A DNA stretch of 64,000 nucleotides from Uliginosibacterium aquaticum. GTDB lineage: Bacteria > Pseudomonadota > Gammaproteobacteria > Burkholderiales > Rhodocyclaceae. The notes under the pieces were generated by a model. It made no database searches and had not been told where the DNA came from. It saw only the letters and a list, made by a program, of their open reading frames with translations. This document shows positions 7,731-14,931 of the stretch, in pieces (the stretch's first letter is position 1; each line of letters starts with the position of its first letter). The stretch is taken from the NCBI RefSeq assembly GCF_012972705.2, contig NZ_JABCSC020000003.1, positions 620,001-684,000 of the forward strand. Direction: 5' to 3'. A program made the translations under genes and the position numbers.

Positions 7731-8504
7731 ATGTCCACCGATCCGAAACTCACGCCGGCCCATGCGCCGCACCAGCCGCTGACCGACTATTACGCCAACG
7801 AGGATGCGCGTGCCGGCTTCGTGCGCGAGATGTTCGATTCCACTGCGGAAGACTATGACCGCATGGAGACCATCCTCGGTCTCGGCACCGGCCCCTGGTA
7901 TCGCGGTCAGGCGCTCGAGCGTGCGGGCCTCAAGGCCGGCATGCGCGTGATCGACGTGGGCACCGGTACAGGCCTGGTTGCCAAGGAAGCCGCTCGCATC
8001 GTCGGCGATGGCGCACTGGTCACCGGCGTCGATCCCAGCCCCGGCATGATGGCCCAGGCCAAGTTGCCGGCCGGCGTGCAACTGGTGGAAGGCCGCGCCG
8101 AAGCGATTCCCTTCCCGGACGGCACGGCAGACTTCCTCTCCATGGGCTACGCGCTGCGCCACATCAGTGATCTGGAAGTCGCTTTCCGTGAGTTCTACCG
8201 CGTCATGAAGCCGGGCGCCAAGCTGTGTCTGCTCGAAATCACCCGCCCCGAGTCGTCCTGGGGCCGCTTCTTCCTCAAGATCTACATGAAGGGCATTGTG
8301 CCGCTGCTGGCTTTCGTGGTCGGCCGCCAGAAGAAGGGCACCTGCAAACTGTGGCGTTATTACTGGGACACCATCGAGGCCTGCGTGCCCGCCGCCCAGG
8401 TTGTCGCTACGCTGGAAGCCGCTGGTTTCGTGAATGCCCGTCGCTATATCGACACCAAGGGGCTGCCCATCCTGGCCGAGTACCAGGCCACCAAGCCGGA
8501 GTAA
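7731..8504 (+). CDS. Class I SAM-dependent methyltransferase, UbiE-like
   Basis: The 257-residue protein has SAM-binding motif I in RVIDVGTGTGLVAKEAA (about 70-86), an acidic residue in VTGVDPSPGMM, and UbiE-like segments: MFDSTAEDYDRME, GYALRHISDLEVAFREFYRVMKPGAKLCLLEI. Genuine UbiE/MenG methylates the benzoquinol or naphthoquinol ring. Here the gene stands in the pigment operon, 25 bases after the glycosyltransferase, with a GAGGT Shine-Dalgarno. It may methylate the hydroxybenzoate head group, as expected for a methoxy-aryl polyene. It might instead be the cell's real UbiE; I cannot exclude that without the rest of the genome. Confidence 0.85.
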   Translation: MSTDPKLTPAHAPHQPLTDYYANEDARAGFVREMFDSTAEDYDRMETILGLGTGPWYRGQALERAGLKAGMRVIDVGTGTGLVAKEAARIVGDGALVTGVDPSPGMMAQAKLPAGVQLVEGRAEAIPFPDGTADFLSMGYALRHISDLEVAFREFYRVMKPGAKLCLLEITRPESSWGRFFLKIYMKGIVPLLAFVVGRQKKGTCKLWRYYWDTIEACVPAAQVVATLEAAGFVNARRYIDTKGLPILAEYQATKPE

Positions 8505-8513
8505 GCGAGCTTT

Positions 8514-8561
8514 GTCGGGCGGTCTTCAGCCCGTCATGTGCGGCTGAAGCCGCACCTACAG
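8514..8561. repeat. REP-like double hairpin, copy A
   Basis: Two small hairpins lie in tandem between the methyltransferase and the RlmN-like gene. The second, GTGCGGC-TGAA-GCCGCAC, is followed by CTACA, the hallmark end of the repeat family. The same GTAGGTGCG-ended hairpin recurs at 9629, 11309 and 52117. The copies are intergenic, in both orientations, and resemble repetitive extragenic palindromes. Confidence 0.75.
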
Positions 8562-8572
8562 CGTCAAGCATC

Positions 8573-9628
8573 ATGCTCATCAGCCAGCTCCGTGATCACC
8601 TCCGCGCGCTCGGCGCCAAACCGGCGCACGAGCAGCGCATCCTGCGTGCCTGGCTGCAGGGCCAGCCGCTCACGGCCGGGCGCAAGAAGGCTGAAGACGT
8701 GCTGCCGCTGGCGGTGCGGGATGCCTTGCCCGGCATCGAGACCGAACTCACGGCGCTGGCCACGCTGCGCAGCAGCCACCCGGGCGAGGACAGCTCGGCG
8801 CGCCTGCTGGTGGGCCTGCTCGATGGTCAGACCGTGGAGAGCGTGCTGCTGCCGCGCGACGGTTTGTGTGTGTCGACCCAGGTCGGCTGCGCGGTCGGTT
8901 GCGTGTTCTGCATGACCGGGCAGGACGGTCTGCTGCGCCAGGTCGGCAGCGCCGAGATCGCCGCCCAGCTGGTGCTGGCTCGCCGCCAGCGCACGGTGAA
9001 GAAAGTCGTGTTCATGGGGATGGGCGAGCCGGCCCACAATCTCGACAATGTCATGGAGGCGATCGAAGTCTTTGGCCTCTATGGCGACATCGGCCACAAG
9101 AACCTCGTCTTCTCCACGGTGGGCGATCCGCGCGTCTTTGAGCGCCTGCCACAAGGCCCGGTGAAGCCAGCACTGGCGGTGTCGCTGCATACCACCGACG
9201 CCAAGCTGCGCGAGGAGCTGCTGCCGCGCGCGCCGCGTCTCGATCCGGCCTGGCTGGTCGAACAGGCCGAAGCCTATGCCCGCGCCACCGGCTATCCGAT
9301 CCAGTATCAGTGGACTCTGCTCGAAGGCATCAACGATTCCGAAGCCGAACTGGCAGGCATCGTGCGCCTCCTGGCTGGCAAGTACGGCCTGCTCAACATG
9401 ATTCCCTACAACACCAATGAAGGTCTGCCTTACCAGCGCCCCTCATGGGACAAGGCCCGCGCGATCGCCAGGCGCCTTACCGAGGCCGGCGTGCTCACCA
9501 AGCTGCGCGACTCGGCCGGGCAGGACGTGGATGGCGGTTGCGGCCAGCTGCGGGCACGCGAGAAGGAAAAGTTCGAGCCGGCCGTGGCCAAGGCGCAGCG
9601 GGTGGAGTGGCTGAAGCGCGGGATCTAG
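8573..9628 (+). CDS. Radical SAM RNA methyltransferase, RlmN-like
   Basis: The 351-residue protein has the radical SAM cluster motif C-x3-C-x2-C at C106-C110-C113 (GCAVGCVFC), VFMGMGEP, LAVSLHTTDAKLREELLPRAP, and the C-terminal DVDGGCGQL that holds the methyl-carrying cysteine of RlmN/Cfr enzymes. RlmN methylates C2 of A2503 in 23S rRNA and A37 of some tRNAs. ATG 8573 was selected because upstream codons read through the UbiE-like gene and a REP element. It is a little shorter than typical RlmN (about 370-390) and stands away from the usual ndk/pilF/ispG neighbourhood, so it may be a paralogue. The name rlmN is therefore withheld. Confidence 0.85.
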   Translation: MLISQLRDHLRALGAKPAHEQRILRAWLQGQPLTAGRKKAEDVLPLAVRDALPGIETELTALATLRSSHPGEDSSARLLVGLLDGQTVESVLLPRDGLCVSTQVGCAVGCVFCMTGQDGLLRQVGSAEIAAQLVLARRQRTVKKVVFMGMGEPAHNLDNVMEAIEVFGLYGDIGHKNLVFSTVGDPRVFERLPQGPVKPALAVSLHTTDAKLREELLPRAPRLDPAWLVEQAEAYARATGYPIQYQWTLLEGINDSEAELAGIVRLLAGKYGLLNMIPYNTNEGLPYQRPSWDKARAIARRLTEAGVLTKLRDSAGQDVDGGCGQLRAREKEKFEPAVAKAQRVEWLKRGI

Positions 9629-9681
9629 GGCCGACTTCAGTCGGCCATTCACGCGTGGCGTGCGACTGAAGTCGCACCTAC
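9629..9681. repeat. REP-like double hairpin, copy B
   Basis: GGCCGACT-TCA-GTCGGCC is followed 13 bases later by GTGCGAC-TGAA-GTCGCAC and CTAC. It lies between the convergent RlmN-like gene and yggL, where it may also act as a bidirectional transcript end. Its mirror orientation is seen at 11309-11365. Confidence 0.8.
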
Positions 9682-9690
9682 GACAATGGC

Positions 9691-10062
9691 TTACCAGCCG
9701 TACCACGCATCCTTCAGCGGACCGGCTTCCACTTCGCGCACGCTGGCCTGCGTCTTGAGCCAGTCCAGCACGGCTTGACGGGCTTCTTCGCTGACGGTGC
9801 CGGGGCCTTCGCTGCACACGAAGGCGTCGGTTTCGCTCAGCGGCAGCTGGCCGCCCAGCCCCACCAGCATCAAGCCCTCTTCGCGGGCACAGGCGCGCAG
9901 GCCTTCCCACACCGGCATGTAGGCGCGTGCATCGAGCGCTTCGCTGAATACGAGACGCAGTTCGAAGCCGGTCTCACGGTGTTCGCCCACGCGCAGCTTC
10001 TTGCGCTGACGCAGGTTCAGGCGATGCAGCCAGGTGGCAGAGGGGATGGGGCGATTGGTCAT
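9691..10062 (-). CDS. yggL: YggL family 50S ribosome-binding protein (DUF469)
   Basis: The 123-residue protein matches the YggL/DUF469 pattern: RLNLRQRKKLRVGEH near the N-terminus, FELRLVFSEALD, and a C-terminal half ending in VREVEAGPLKDAWYGW. E. coli YggL is about 108 residues and associates with the large ribosomal subunit. It is convergent with the RlmN-like gene across a REP element. Nothing else in the surroundings links it to the pigment genes; the RlmN-like and YggL genes look like a ribosome-related insert between the two pigment arms. Confidence 0.8.
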   Translation of the reverse strand: MTNRPIPSATWLHRLNLRQRKKLRVGEHRETGFELRLVFSEALDARAYMPVWEGLRACAREEGLMLVGLGGQLPLSETDAFVCSEGPGTVSEEARQAVLDWLKTQASVREVEAGPLKDAWYGW

Positions 10063-10104
10063 ATATCTTTACCAAGGCTGGTTTGCAGATATCAGAGGGC
10101 TTGA

Positions 10105-10452
10105 TCAAGGTTTGCAGAAGTCTGGTTTGAGGCCATTCTTTGGGCAGCTTTCAACCCTGTAATAAGGAGTTTGTACAGCCGAAAGCATCTGCAGAAGGAC
10201 TTTGGTGGAGCACTTGCCAGGAGCATCCTTGCAGCTTGGCTCCGGCTTTGCCTGCTGAGACTCTACGGCTGACTGCCGCATCGGTTCGCTGGGTTGCCGG
10301 GAAAAGTGGTTTTGCTCTTTCAGAACATCTGCCGGAATCGCCAGATTCAGATTCGTTGTCGGTTCCGCTAGATTCTGCGCGGGTACCTCCATGCAGGCCA
10401 GCGCAGCGACAGAGGCACATAGCAGGATGTGAAAAGTGCGAAAGCGTCCCAC
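10105..10452 (-). CDS. Small secreted protein of unknown function
   Basis: The 115-residue product begins MGRFRTFHILLCASVAALAC, a plausible signal peptide with possible cleavage near residue 25 (PAQN). The mature part has four cysteines (PSCKDAPGKCSTK, ESCPKNGLKPDFC) suited to two disulfides. GTG 10452 is preceded by GGAG at a good distance, which supports translation. The region is visibly poorer in GC than its neighbours. I do not recognise a family. Its place beside the pigment reductase may be accidental. Confidence 0.55.
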   Translation of the reverse strand: MGRFRTFHILLCASVAALACMEVPAQNLAEPTTNLNLAIPADVLKEQNHFSRQPSEPMRQSAVESQQAKPEPSCKDAPGKCSTKVLLQMLSAVQTPYYRVESCPKNGLKPDFCKP

Positions 10453-10566
10453 GTGCTTACTCCATTAGTGAAAGCTTGGAGTATAGATGCAGGGGGCTTT
10501 CTTGTTTTGTCGCTGCATGTCTTTGGTATGCGTGGCGGATCTTTGTCACTCTGCTTCTCTGATTTT

Positions 10567-11286
10567 TCAGATCATGCCGCCATTGATGGATATGACCTGC
10601 CCGGTGATGTAGGCCGCCGCATCCGAAGCGAGAAAGCCCACCAGGGCGGCGACTTCTTCCGGCTTGCCGGCGCGCTTCATCGGCACCAGCTGTTTGATGG
10701 TGTCGGCGTCGAACACATCCTTGGTCATGTCCGAAGTGATGATGCCGGGCGCCACCGCATTCACGGTGATGTTGCGGCTGGCGAGTTCCAGCGCCAGCGA
10801 TTTGCTCGCCGCGTGCAGGGCGCCCTTGGCCGCAGAGTAGTTCACCTGACCGCGGTTGCCGGTGATGCCGGCGATGGACGAGATGGTGATGATGCGTCCC
10901 CAGCGTGAGCGGATCATCGGCATGGTGAGTGGCTGGGTGACGTTGAAGAAACCGTTCAGCGACACGTCCAGCACGCGGCTCCATTGCTCGCGACTCATGC
11001 CAGGGAAGACGGCATCGTCGTGGATCCCGGCGTTGTTGACCAGCACCTGGATGGGGCCGGCTTCGAGCAGCTTCTCGAGGGCTGCAGTGGTGGCATCAGG
11101 GTTGGCCACATCGAACTGACAGGCTTCGGCGGAGAGGCCAGCAGCTGTGAGTTCGGCGACCAGTGCGGTGGCGGCGGCGAGATTGCTGTTGGCGTGGACG
11201 ATCACGTGCAGGCCATCGGTGGCCAGCTTGCGGGCGATTGCTGCGCCGATAGCGCCGCTACCGCCGGTGATGAGAGCGCGTTTCAT
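10567..11286 (-). CDS. 3-oxoacyl-ACP reductase of the aryl polyene cluster (FabG-like)
   Basis: The 239-residue short-chain dehydrogenase has the cofactor motif TGGSGAIGAAIA (7-18), NNAGI (about 88-92), the catalytic Ser in ISSIAG, Y-x3-K in YSAAK and the C-terminal GQVISINGGMI typical of FabG. It reduces 3-ketoacyl-ACP with NADPH after each condensation. The ATG has a strong AAGGAG upstream. It is the last core pigment gene of the minus arm and is separated from the dehydratase by a REP element. It corresponds functionally to ApeQ of E. coli-type clusters. Confidence 0.93.
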   Translation of the reverse strand: MKRALITGGSGAIGAAIARKLATDGLHVIVHANSNLAAATALVAELTAAGLSAEACQFDVANPDATTAALEKLLEAGPIQVLVNNAGIHDDAVFPGMSREQWSRVLDVSLNGFFNVTQPLTMPMIRSRWGRIITISSIAGITGNRGQVNYSAAKGALHAASKSLALELASRNITVNAVAPGIITSDMTKDVFDADTIKQLVPMKRAGKPEEVAALVGFLASDAAAYITGQVISINGGMI

Positions 11287-11308
11287 GGCTGACTCCTTGG
11301 TAGATAAC

Positions 11309-11365
11309 GTAGGTGCGACTTCCGTCGCACACCGCGCGTGGCTGGCCGATTGAGGTCGGCCCTAC
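11309..11365. repeat. REP-like double hairpin, copy C
   Basis: GTAGGTGCGACTTCCGTCGC begins a hairpin (GTGCGAC/GTCGCAC), followed after about 13 bases by GGCCGAT-TGAGG-TCGGCC and CTAC. It is the inverted form of copy B and lies between the dehydratase and FabG genes inside the minus-strand operon. An intra-operon hairpin of this kind could lower or uncouple FabG expression. Confidence 0.8.
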
Positions 11366-11371
11366 CGCAGT

Positions 11372-11809
11372 TCATGGGGTGTTGTCGGCATCCAGCATCA
11401 CGCTGGCACGCCCGCTGACCAGCGTTCGGCTGGCCGCTTTGATGCGGAATGCATACATGAGGTGGTTTCCCTCGCCGGAAAGGCACTCGGCGTGGATATC
11501 GAGCTGCTCGGCTTGATCAAGCCGGTCGGTATGGAATTCCACTTCGCGCACGCTGGTCAGGAAGCCCGCGCGTGGGGCGGTGTCCGCTCCGGCACGCAGG
11601 GCACCGTGTACGGCCATGGCCTGGGCCGCGTATTCGATGGCGTTGGCCGGGCCAAGGCGCTCGCCTGCGCGCAGCGGGTTATCTGCCAGGCACTGGCTGC
11701 TGGCCGTACAGTGGATCGCTTCCGGCGACCAGCGGGTGACGGCATCGAGCAGACACATGGCGCCGGCGTGCGGAATCCTGGCTACGATCCATGCCCGATC
11801 AAACATCAC
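11372..11809 (-). CDS. 3-hydroxyacyl-ACP dehydratase, ApeP-like hotdog protein
   Basis: The 145-residue protein has the signature IPHAGAMCLLDAVTRWS at about 12-28, with the catalytic His in PHAGAM. It also has AIEYAAQAMAVHGAL, the central helix of a hotdog fold. This pattern is seen in the beta-hydroxyacyl dehydratases of aryl polyene clusters. It would remove water from 3-hydroxyacyl-ACP to leave the conjugated double bond. It overlaps the end of the ketosynthase fusion gene by 4 bases. A second, shorter hotdog protein is at 20216-20509, so the cluster holds two dehydratase-like subunits, as the E. coli cluster does (ApeI and ApeP). Confidence 0.88.
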   Translation of the reverse strand: MMFDRAWIVARIPHAGAMCLLDAVTRWSPEAIHCTASSQCLADNPLRAGERLGPANAIEYAAQAMAVHGALRAGADTAPRAGFLTSVREVEFHTDRLDQAEQLDIHAECLSGEGNHLMYAFRIKAASRTLVSGRASVMLDADNTP

Positions 11810-13821
11810 CGGCTGACCTCGATCGTCAGCGAAAGATCATCGAAGCAGTCAATCACGACGCTGCCGGTTTCACGCCGGGCGAGCTTGTGCAGCAGCGGCA
11901 GAGCGCGGGCTGCAGGCACGCGCTGACGCAGCGTTTCGAGGGTGGCATCGGCCATGGCATCCGGCTGTGCTGTGCCGAGGCGGATGGCGAGTTCTGCCAG
12001 GTTTTTTTCGCTGGCTTGCGGTGTCAGCAGCAGGGCCACGCCGATGGCATGCGGGATCGGCCGGCAGGAATACAGCGGCTCGGGGTAAGCAGTGTCGTAG
12101 GTCAGCAGCAGGCAGGGCTGGCCGGTGGTGGCGACCTGGCTGGCGGCTTCGAGCAGGCCGGCGGCAAAGGTGGCGTCGTAGGCACACAAGCTGGTGGAAG
12201 GCGCCATGCAGTGGGTGGCGATGCCCCAGTAGCCGCTCGGGGCGTTGTGCACCGAGTTATGAAAGCGGGTCGGTGATACCGATCGATCGTCACTGGCCAG
12301 CACTTCGAGGATGGCGTGGCAATTGTCGCAATCGCCGCCGGTGGAGGAGAACACACTGGCGAGCTGACTGGCATCCACGCCGGCCTGTTTGATCGCATCG
12401 AAACCGATGGCCATCGACAGCTTGATCGGCAGGCCGACGCGGCGGCGCTCGGCCGGCGGCAAGGCTTCGGCCGGCGGAAGAGTGAGCGGCGTGAGTTCAA
12501 ACGGGGCGTTACTGGCCAGCAAGGCCTGCGCGGTTTCCCAACCATTCAGGCCGGGGCCGTAGAGGCCGATGCCGGCGACGCCGACGTTCAGGCTGTCCTG
12601 CCCGGCGCGGGCCGAAGGGGCGGCGGTGGGGGCTGCCAGCTTCGAGAGCACGATGCTGCTGTTGCTGCCGCCGAAGCCGAAGGAATTGCTGAGCGTGTGG
12701 CGCATCGGCTTTGCTTCGTTGGCGAGCAGGTAGTGGCTGGTGAGCTTCGGGTCGATTTCGCGGGTGCCGACGCCCCCCGGTGCGAAATCATGCGTGAGCG
12801 CCAGCGCGCAGATCACGACTTCGACACCACCGGCGGCGCCCAGGGTGTGGCCGGTGTGGCCCTTGGTCGAGCTGCACGGGGTTTGCGAGCCGAACAGGCT
12901 TGCCACGCCCTTGTCTTCGGCGGCGTCATTGCTGGGCGTCGAGGTGCCGTGCAGGTTGATGTAGTCGATGTCGGCCGGCTGGAGCCCGGCCATGTCCAGC
13001 GCGGCCTGCATGGCGAGCTTGGCGCCAAGGCCCTCCGGATGCGGCGAGGACATGTGGTGTGCATCGCTCGACTCGCCGATGCCGCTCATGACGATGTCGC
13101 CAGGCTGCGCCAGCTCGCCGCGCTCGACGAGGATGAAGGCGCCGGCTTCGCCGATCGAGATGCCGTCGCGGTTCGCATCGAAGGGCTTGCAGGGGTTGGG
13201 CGAGACCAGTTGCAGCGAGTTGAAGCCGTAGATGGTGGTCAGGCACAGCGAGTCGACGCCGCCGACGATGGCTGCGTCGATCAGGCCGCAGGCCATCATG
13301 CGCTGGGCGTCAGCGAAGACCTTGGCCGAGGACGAACAGGCGGTGGACACCACCCAGGCCGGGCCGTGCAGATCGAAATAGCTGCGCACGAAATCGCCCA
13401 CCGAATAGCTGTTGTGGGTGTGGCGATAGTCGTGGTTCTCCGGCCAGCCGCCGGCGGCCGGATCGCGGTGGCGGAAAGCGATTTCGGAACTCAGGATGCC
13501 TGAGGTGCTGGTGCCGAGGAACACGCCGATGCGGGTCTTGCCATAGCGGCCAATCGCGTCGCGCACGGCATCGGTGAAGCCGTCGCATTCGAGGGCGCGC
13601 TGGGCGAGGCGGTTGTTGCGGCAATCGAAGGCCGCCAGGTCGGCGCGTACCGGCGCATCATCCAGCCCGGCGACGGAACCGATGCAGGTATCGAGATCGA
13701 CAGTCTCCCAGTGCTGGCGCGCGAGGCCGCTGCGCTGCGCACGCAGCGCGGCGAGCGTGGCATCGAGGCCGCTGCCGAGGGCACTGGCGAGGGTGTAAGC
13801 GGTAAGGCGGAGGGGCTGCAC
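11806..13821 (-). CDS. Ketosynthase fused to a chain-length-factor-like domain (ApeO-ApeC type)
   Basis: The single open frame encodes 671 residues. Residues 1-395 form a complete ketosynthase with C162 (STACSSSAK), H291 (INLHGTSTPSND) and H325 (KGHTGHTLGAAGG), and the closing GFGGSNSSIVL. After an Ala-rich linker (about 396-412), residues 413-671 resemble the N-terminal-only ketosynthase-like family found beside aryl polyene ketosynthases (ApeC). That part has VGVAGIGLYGPG, FSSTGGDCDNCHAILEVL, FHNSVHNAPSGYWGIAT and STSLCAYDATFAAGLLEA, and lacks the downstream His residues. In E. coli these are separate genes whose products form a ketosynthase/chain-length-factor heterodimer. The fusion would fix the 1:1 ratio. 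The coding frame is uninterrupted, so it is not an assembly join of two frames. Confidence 0.9.
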   Translation of the reverse strand: MQPLRLTAYTLASALGSGLDATLAALRAQRSGLARQHWETVDLDTCIGSVAGLDDAPVRADLAAFDCRNNRLAQRALECDGFTDAVRDAIGRYGKTRIGVFLGTSTSGILSSEIAFRHRDPAAGGWPENHDYRHTHNSYSVGDFVRSYFDLHGPAWVVSTACSSSAKVFADAQRMMACGLIDAAIVGGVDSLCLTTIYGFNSLQLVSPNPCKPFDANRDGISIGEAGAFILVERGELAQPGDIVMSGIGESSDAHHMSSPHPEGLGAKLAMQAALDMAGLQPADIDYINLHGTSTPSNDAAEDKGVASLFGSQTPCSSTKGHTGHTLGAAGGVEVVICALALTHDFAPGGVGTREIDPKLTSHYLLANEAKPMRHTLSNSFGFGGSNSSIVLSKLAAPTAAPSARAGQDSLNVGVAGIGLYGPGLNGWETAQALLASNAPFELTPLTLPPAEALPPAERRRVGLPIKLSMAIGFDAIKQAGVDASQLASVFSSTGGDCDNCHAILEVLASDDRSVSPTRFHNSVHNAPSGYWGIATHCMAPSTSLCAYDATFAAGLLEAASQVATTGQPCLLLTYDTAYPEPLYSCRPIPHAIGVALLLTPQASEKNLAELAIRLGTAQPDAMADATLETLRQRVPAARALPLLHKLARRETGSVVIDCFDDLSLTIEVSR

Positions 13822-13937
13822 AAGGGCTCCGATCTGGGTTGGCGCGCGGATTTTACCTGATGGGCCGGGGCCCGCCCCTCTGTATTGTCAAAGCCAGGCT
13901 GGAGATGGCTGGATTGGGCCGCCGGAACCCGTTGCGG
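13822..13937. other. Intergenic leader before the ketosynthase fusion gene
   Basis: These 116 bases lie between the ketosynthase fusion start (minus strand, 13821) and the mobile-element-like repeat. I see no obvious promoter. The stretch 13862-13880 is a GC-rich run. If the inserted element blocks read-through from the upstream genes, a promoter for the ketosynthase-dehydratase-FabG part must lie here or within the element. Confidence 0.4.
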
Positions 13938-14209
13938 CTAGGGTCTGTTGACATTCATCCGCCGGTCGCGCTCGTGGCGCTTTGGTCGGGGGGCAAGGCG
14001 CTGCGCCGAAGTCAGGGTGGCCCCCTGCCGAGAAGCTGCAACGCAGCTCCACGTCCAAAGCGTCCGAGCCCGGAGGGGTGAAGCGTATGGCTCGCGCTAC
14101 TGCGTTGCACTCCTTGTGCGGGGGAGCCACCCCGCACTGCGTCGCGCGCCTTGTCCCGCAAGCCATACGCTTCACCGCGATCCGGCGAGTGAATGTCAAC
14201 AGACCCTAG
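13938..14209. mobile_element. MITE-like palindromic element, 272 bp
   Basis: The left end CTAGGGTCTGTTGACATTCA (13938-13957) is the exact reverse complement of 14190-14209. With two mismatches and one indel the terminal inverted repeats extend to about 30 bp, through CGCCGG-TCGCG. Internally, 14080-14096 (GTGAAGCGTATGGCTCGCG-like) pairs with 14158-14176. A module beginning CAAGGCGC and ending GCAACGCAG is present twice in opposite orientation (about 13997-14046 and 14104-14156). The whole element is thus nearly self-complementary. TA at both outer borders fits a TA target duplication as made by IS630/Tc1-type transposases. It contains no coding sequence for a transposase. One border falls in the stop codon of the methyltransferase gene. 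Confidence 0.8.
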
Positions 14210-14931
14210 GGCAGCACGCGGGCGATCAGCATCACGTTGGCGAAGGGGTTGTGGCCGTTCATGGGCAGACATTCCACCTTGAAGCCACGTGCCTCCAGTG
14301 CGGCCACCCAGGCCTTCACCGGGCGGCACCACATGCGCGGCAGGCGATGCCCCTGGACGAAGGAAATACCGCGATCCACCAACTGGCTGATGCGAAAGCG
14401 CAGGCCACCCTCGGCATCGCCCACGCGGGTCAGGAACAGCCCGCCGGCGGGCAGTGCTGAGCGAATCTTGTCGAGGAGGCGATCCTGCTCGGCGTAGTCG
14501 ATGTAGTGCAGTACATCGAGGATGGCTATGGCGTTCAGCCCGGAGAGGTCGGCCGCGCGCATGTCGCCGCCGGAGAGTTCGACGCGTCCCGGGTAGAGCG
14601 GCTGCAAGGCGCGGTTGCCGACTTCGGCTTCGCGGCCCATCAGCTCGCAGCCGCGAAAACGCAAGCCGCGGGGCGGTGGCGTGACGTCGTCGGGCCATTG
14701 CCCCTCATCGGCCAGGCGCTCGGCGGCGAGGAACCAGGCTGCGAGCAGGCCGCGGCCGCAGCCCAGATCGGTGATGCGTGCGCCGTCCGGAAAGATCTGG
14801 CGCTCCAGCAGGGCGCAGAAGATCGGATCATTGCCGAGCTTGCCGCGCCCCCAGCGGTAGTGGAACACGCCCAGCCCACGGTAGGGCGCGGTGGCGCGAT
14901 CGAGGAGATGGCGTTTGAGGCTGGACTTCAT
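14206..14931 (-). CDS. Class I SAM-dependent methyltransferase of the pigment cluster
   Basis: The 241-residue protein begins MKSSLKRHLLDRATAPYRGL and has motif I ITDLGCGRGLLAAW at about 52-65, an acidic post-I region (RFRGCELMGRE), and AIAILDVLHYIDYAEQDRLL with LPAGGLFLTRV, typical of Rossmann methyltransferases. ATG 14931 overlaps the deacetylase stop (ATGA), which fixes the start. The TAG stop lies at the border of the MITE-like element, so the C-terminus (LIARVLP) may have been altered by the insertion. The substrate is unknown; with the UbiE-like enzyme the cluster has two methyltransferases. Confidence 0.85.
   Translation of the reverse strand: MKSSLKRHLLDRATAPYRGLGVFHYRWGRGKLGNDPIFCALLERQIFPDGARITDLGCGRGLLAAWFLAAERLADEGQWPDDVTPPPRGLRFRGCELMGREAEVGNRALQPLYPGRVELSGGDMRAADLSGLNAIAILDVLHYIDYAEQDRLLDKIRSALPAGGLFLTRVGDAEGGLRFRISQLVDRGISFVQGHRLPRMWCRPVKAWVAALEARGFKVECLPMNGHNPFANVMLIARVLP

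Noticed and set aside
12316-13503. 395-codon plus-strand open frame
   Set aside because: It is antisense to the ketosynthase fusion gene and its translation is an Ala/Gly/Arg-rich sequence without recognisable motifs.
13839-14081. 80-codon plus-strand ORF entering the MITE-like element
   Set aside because: No ribosome-binding site, composition of repeat DNA, and it crosses the element border.
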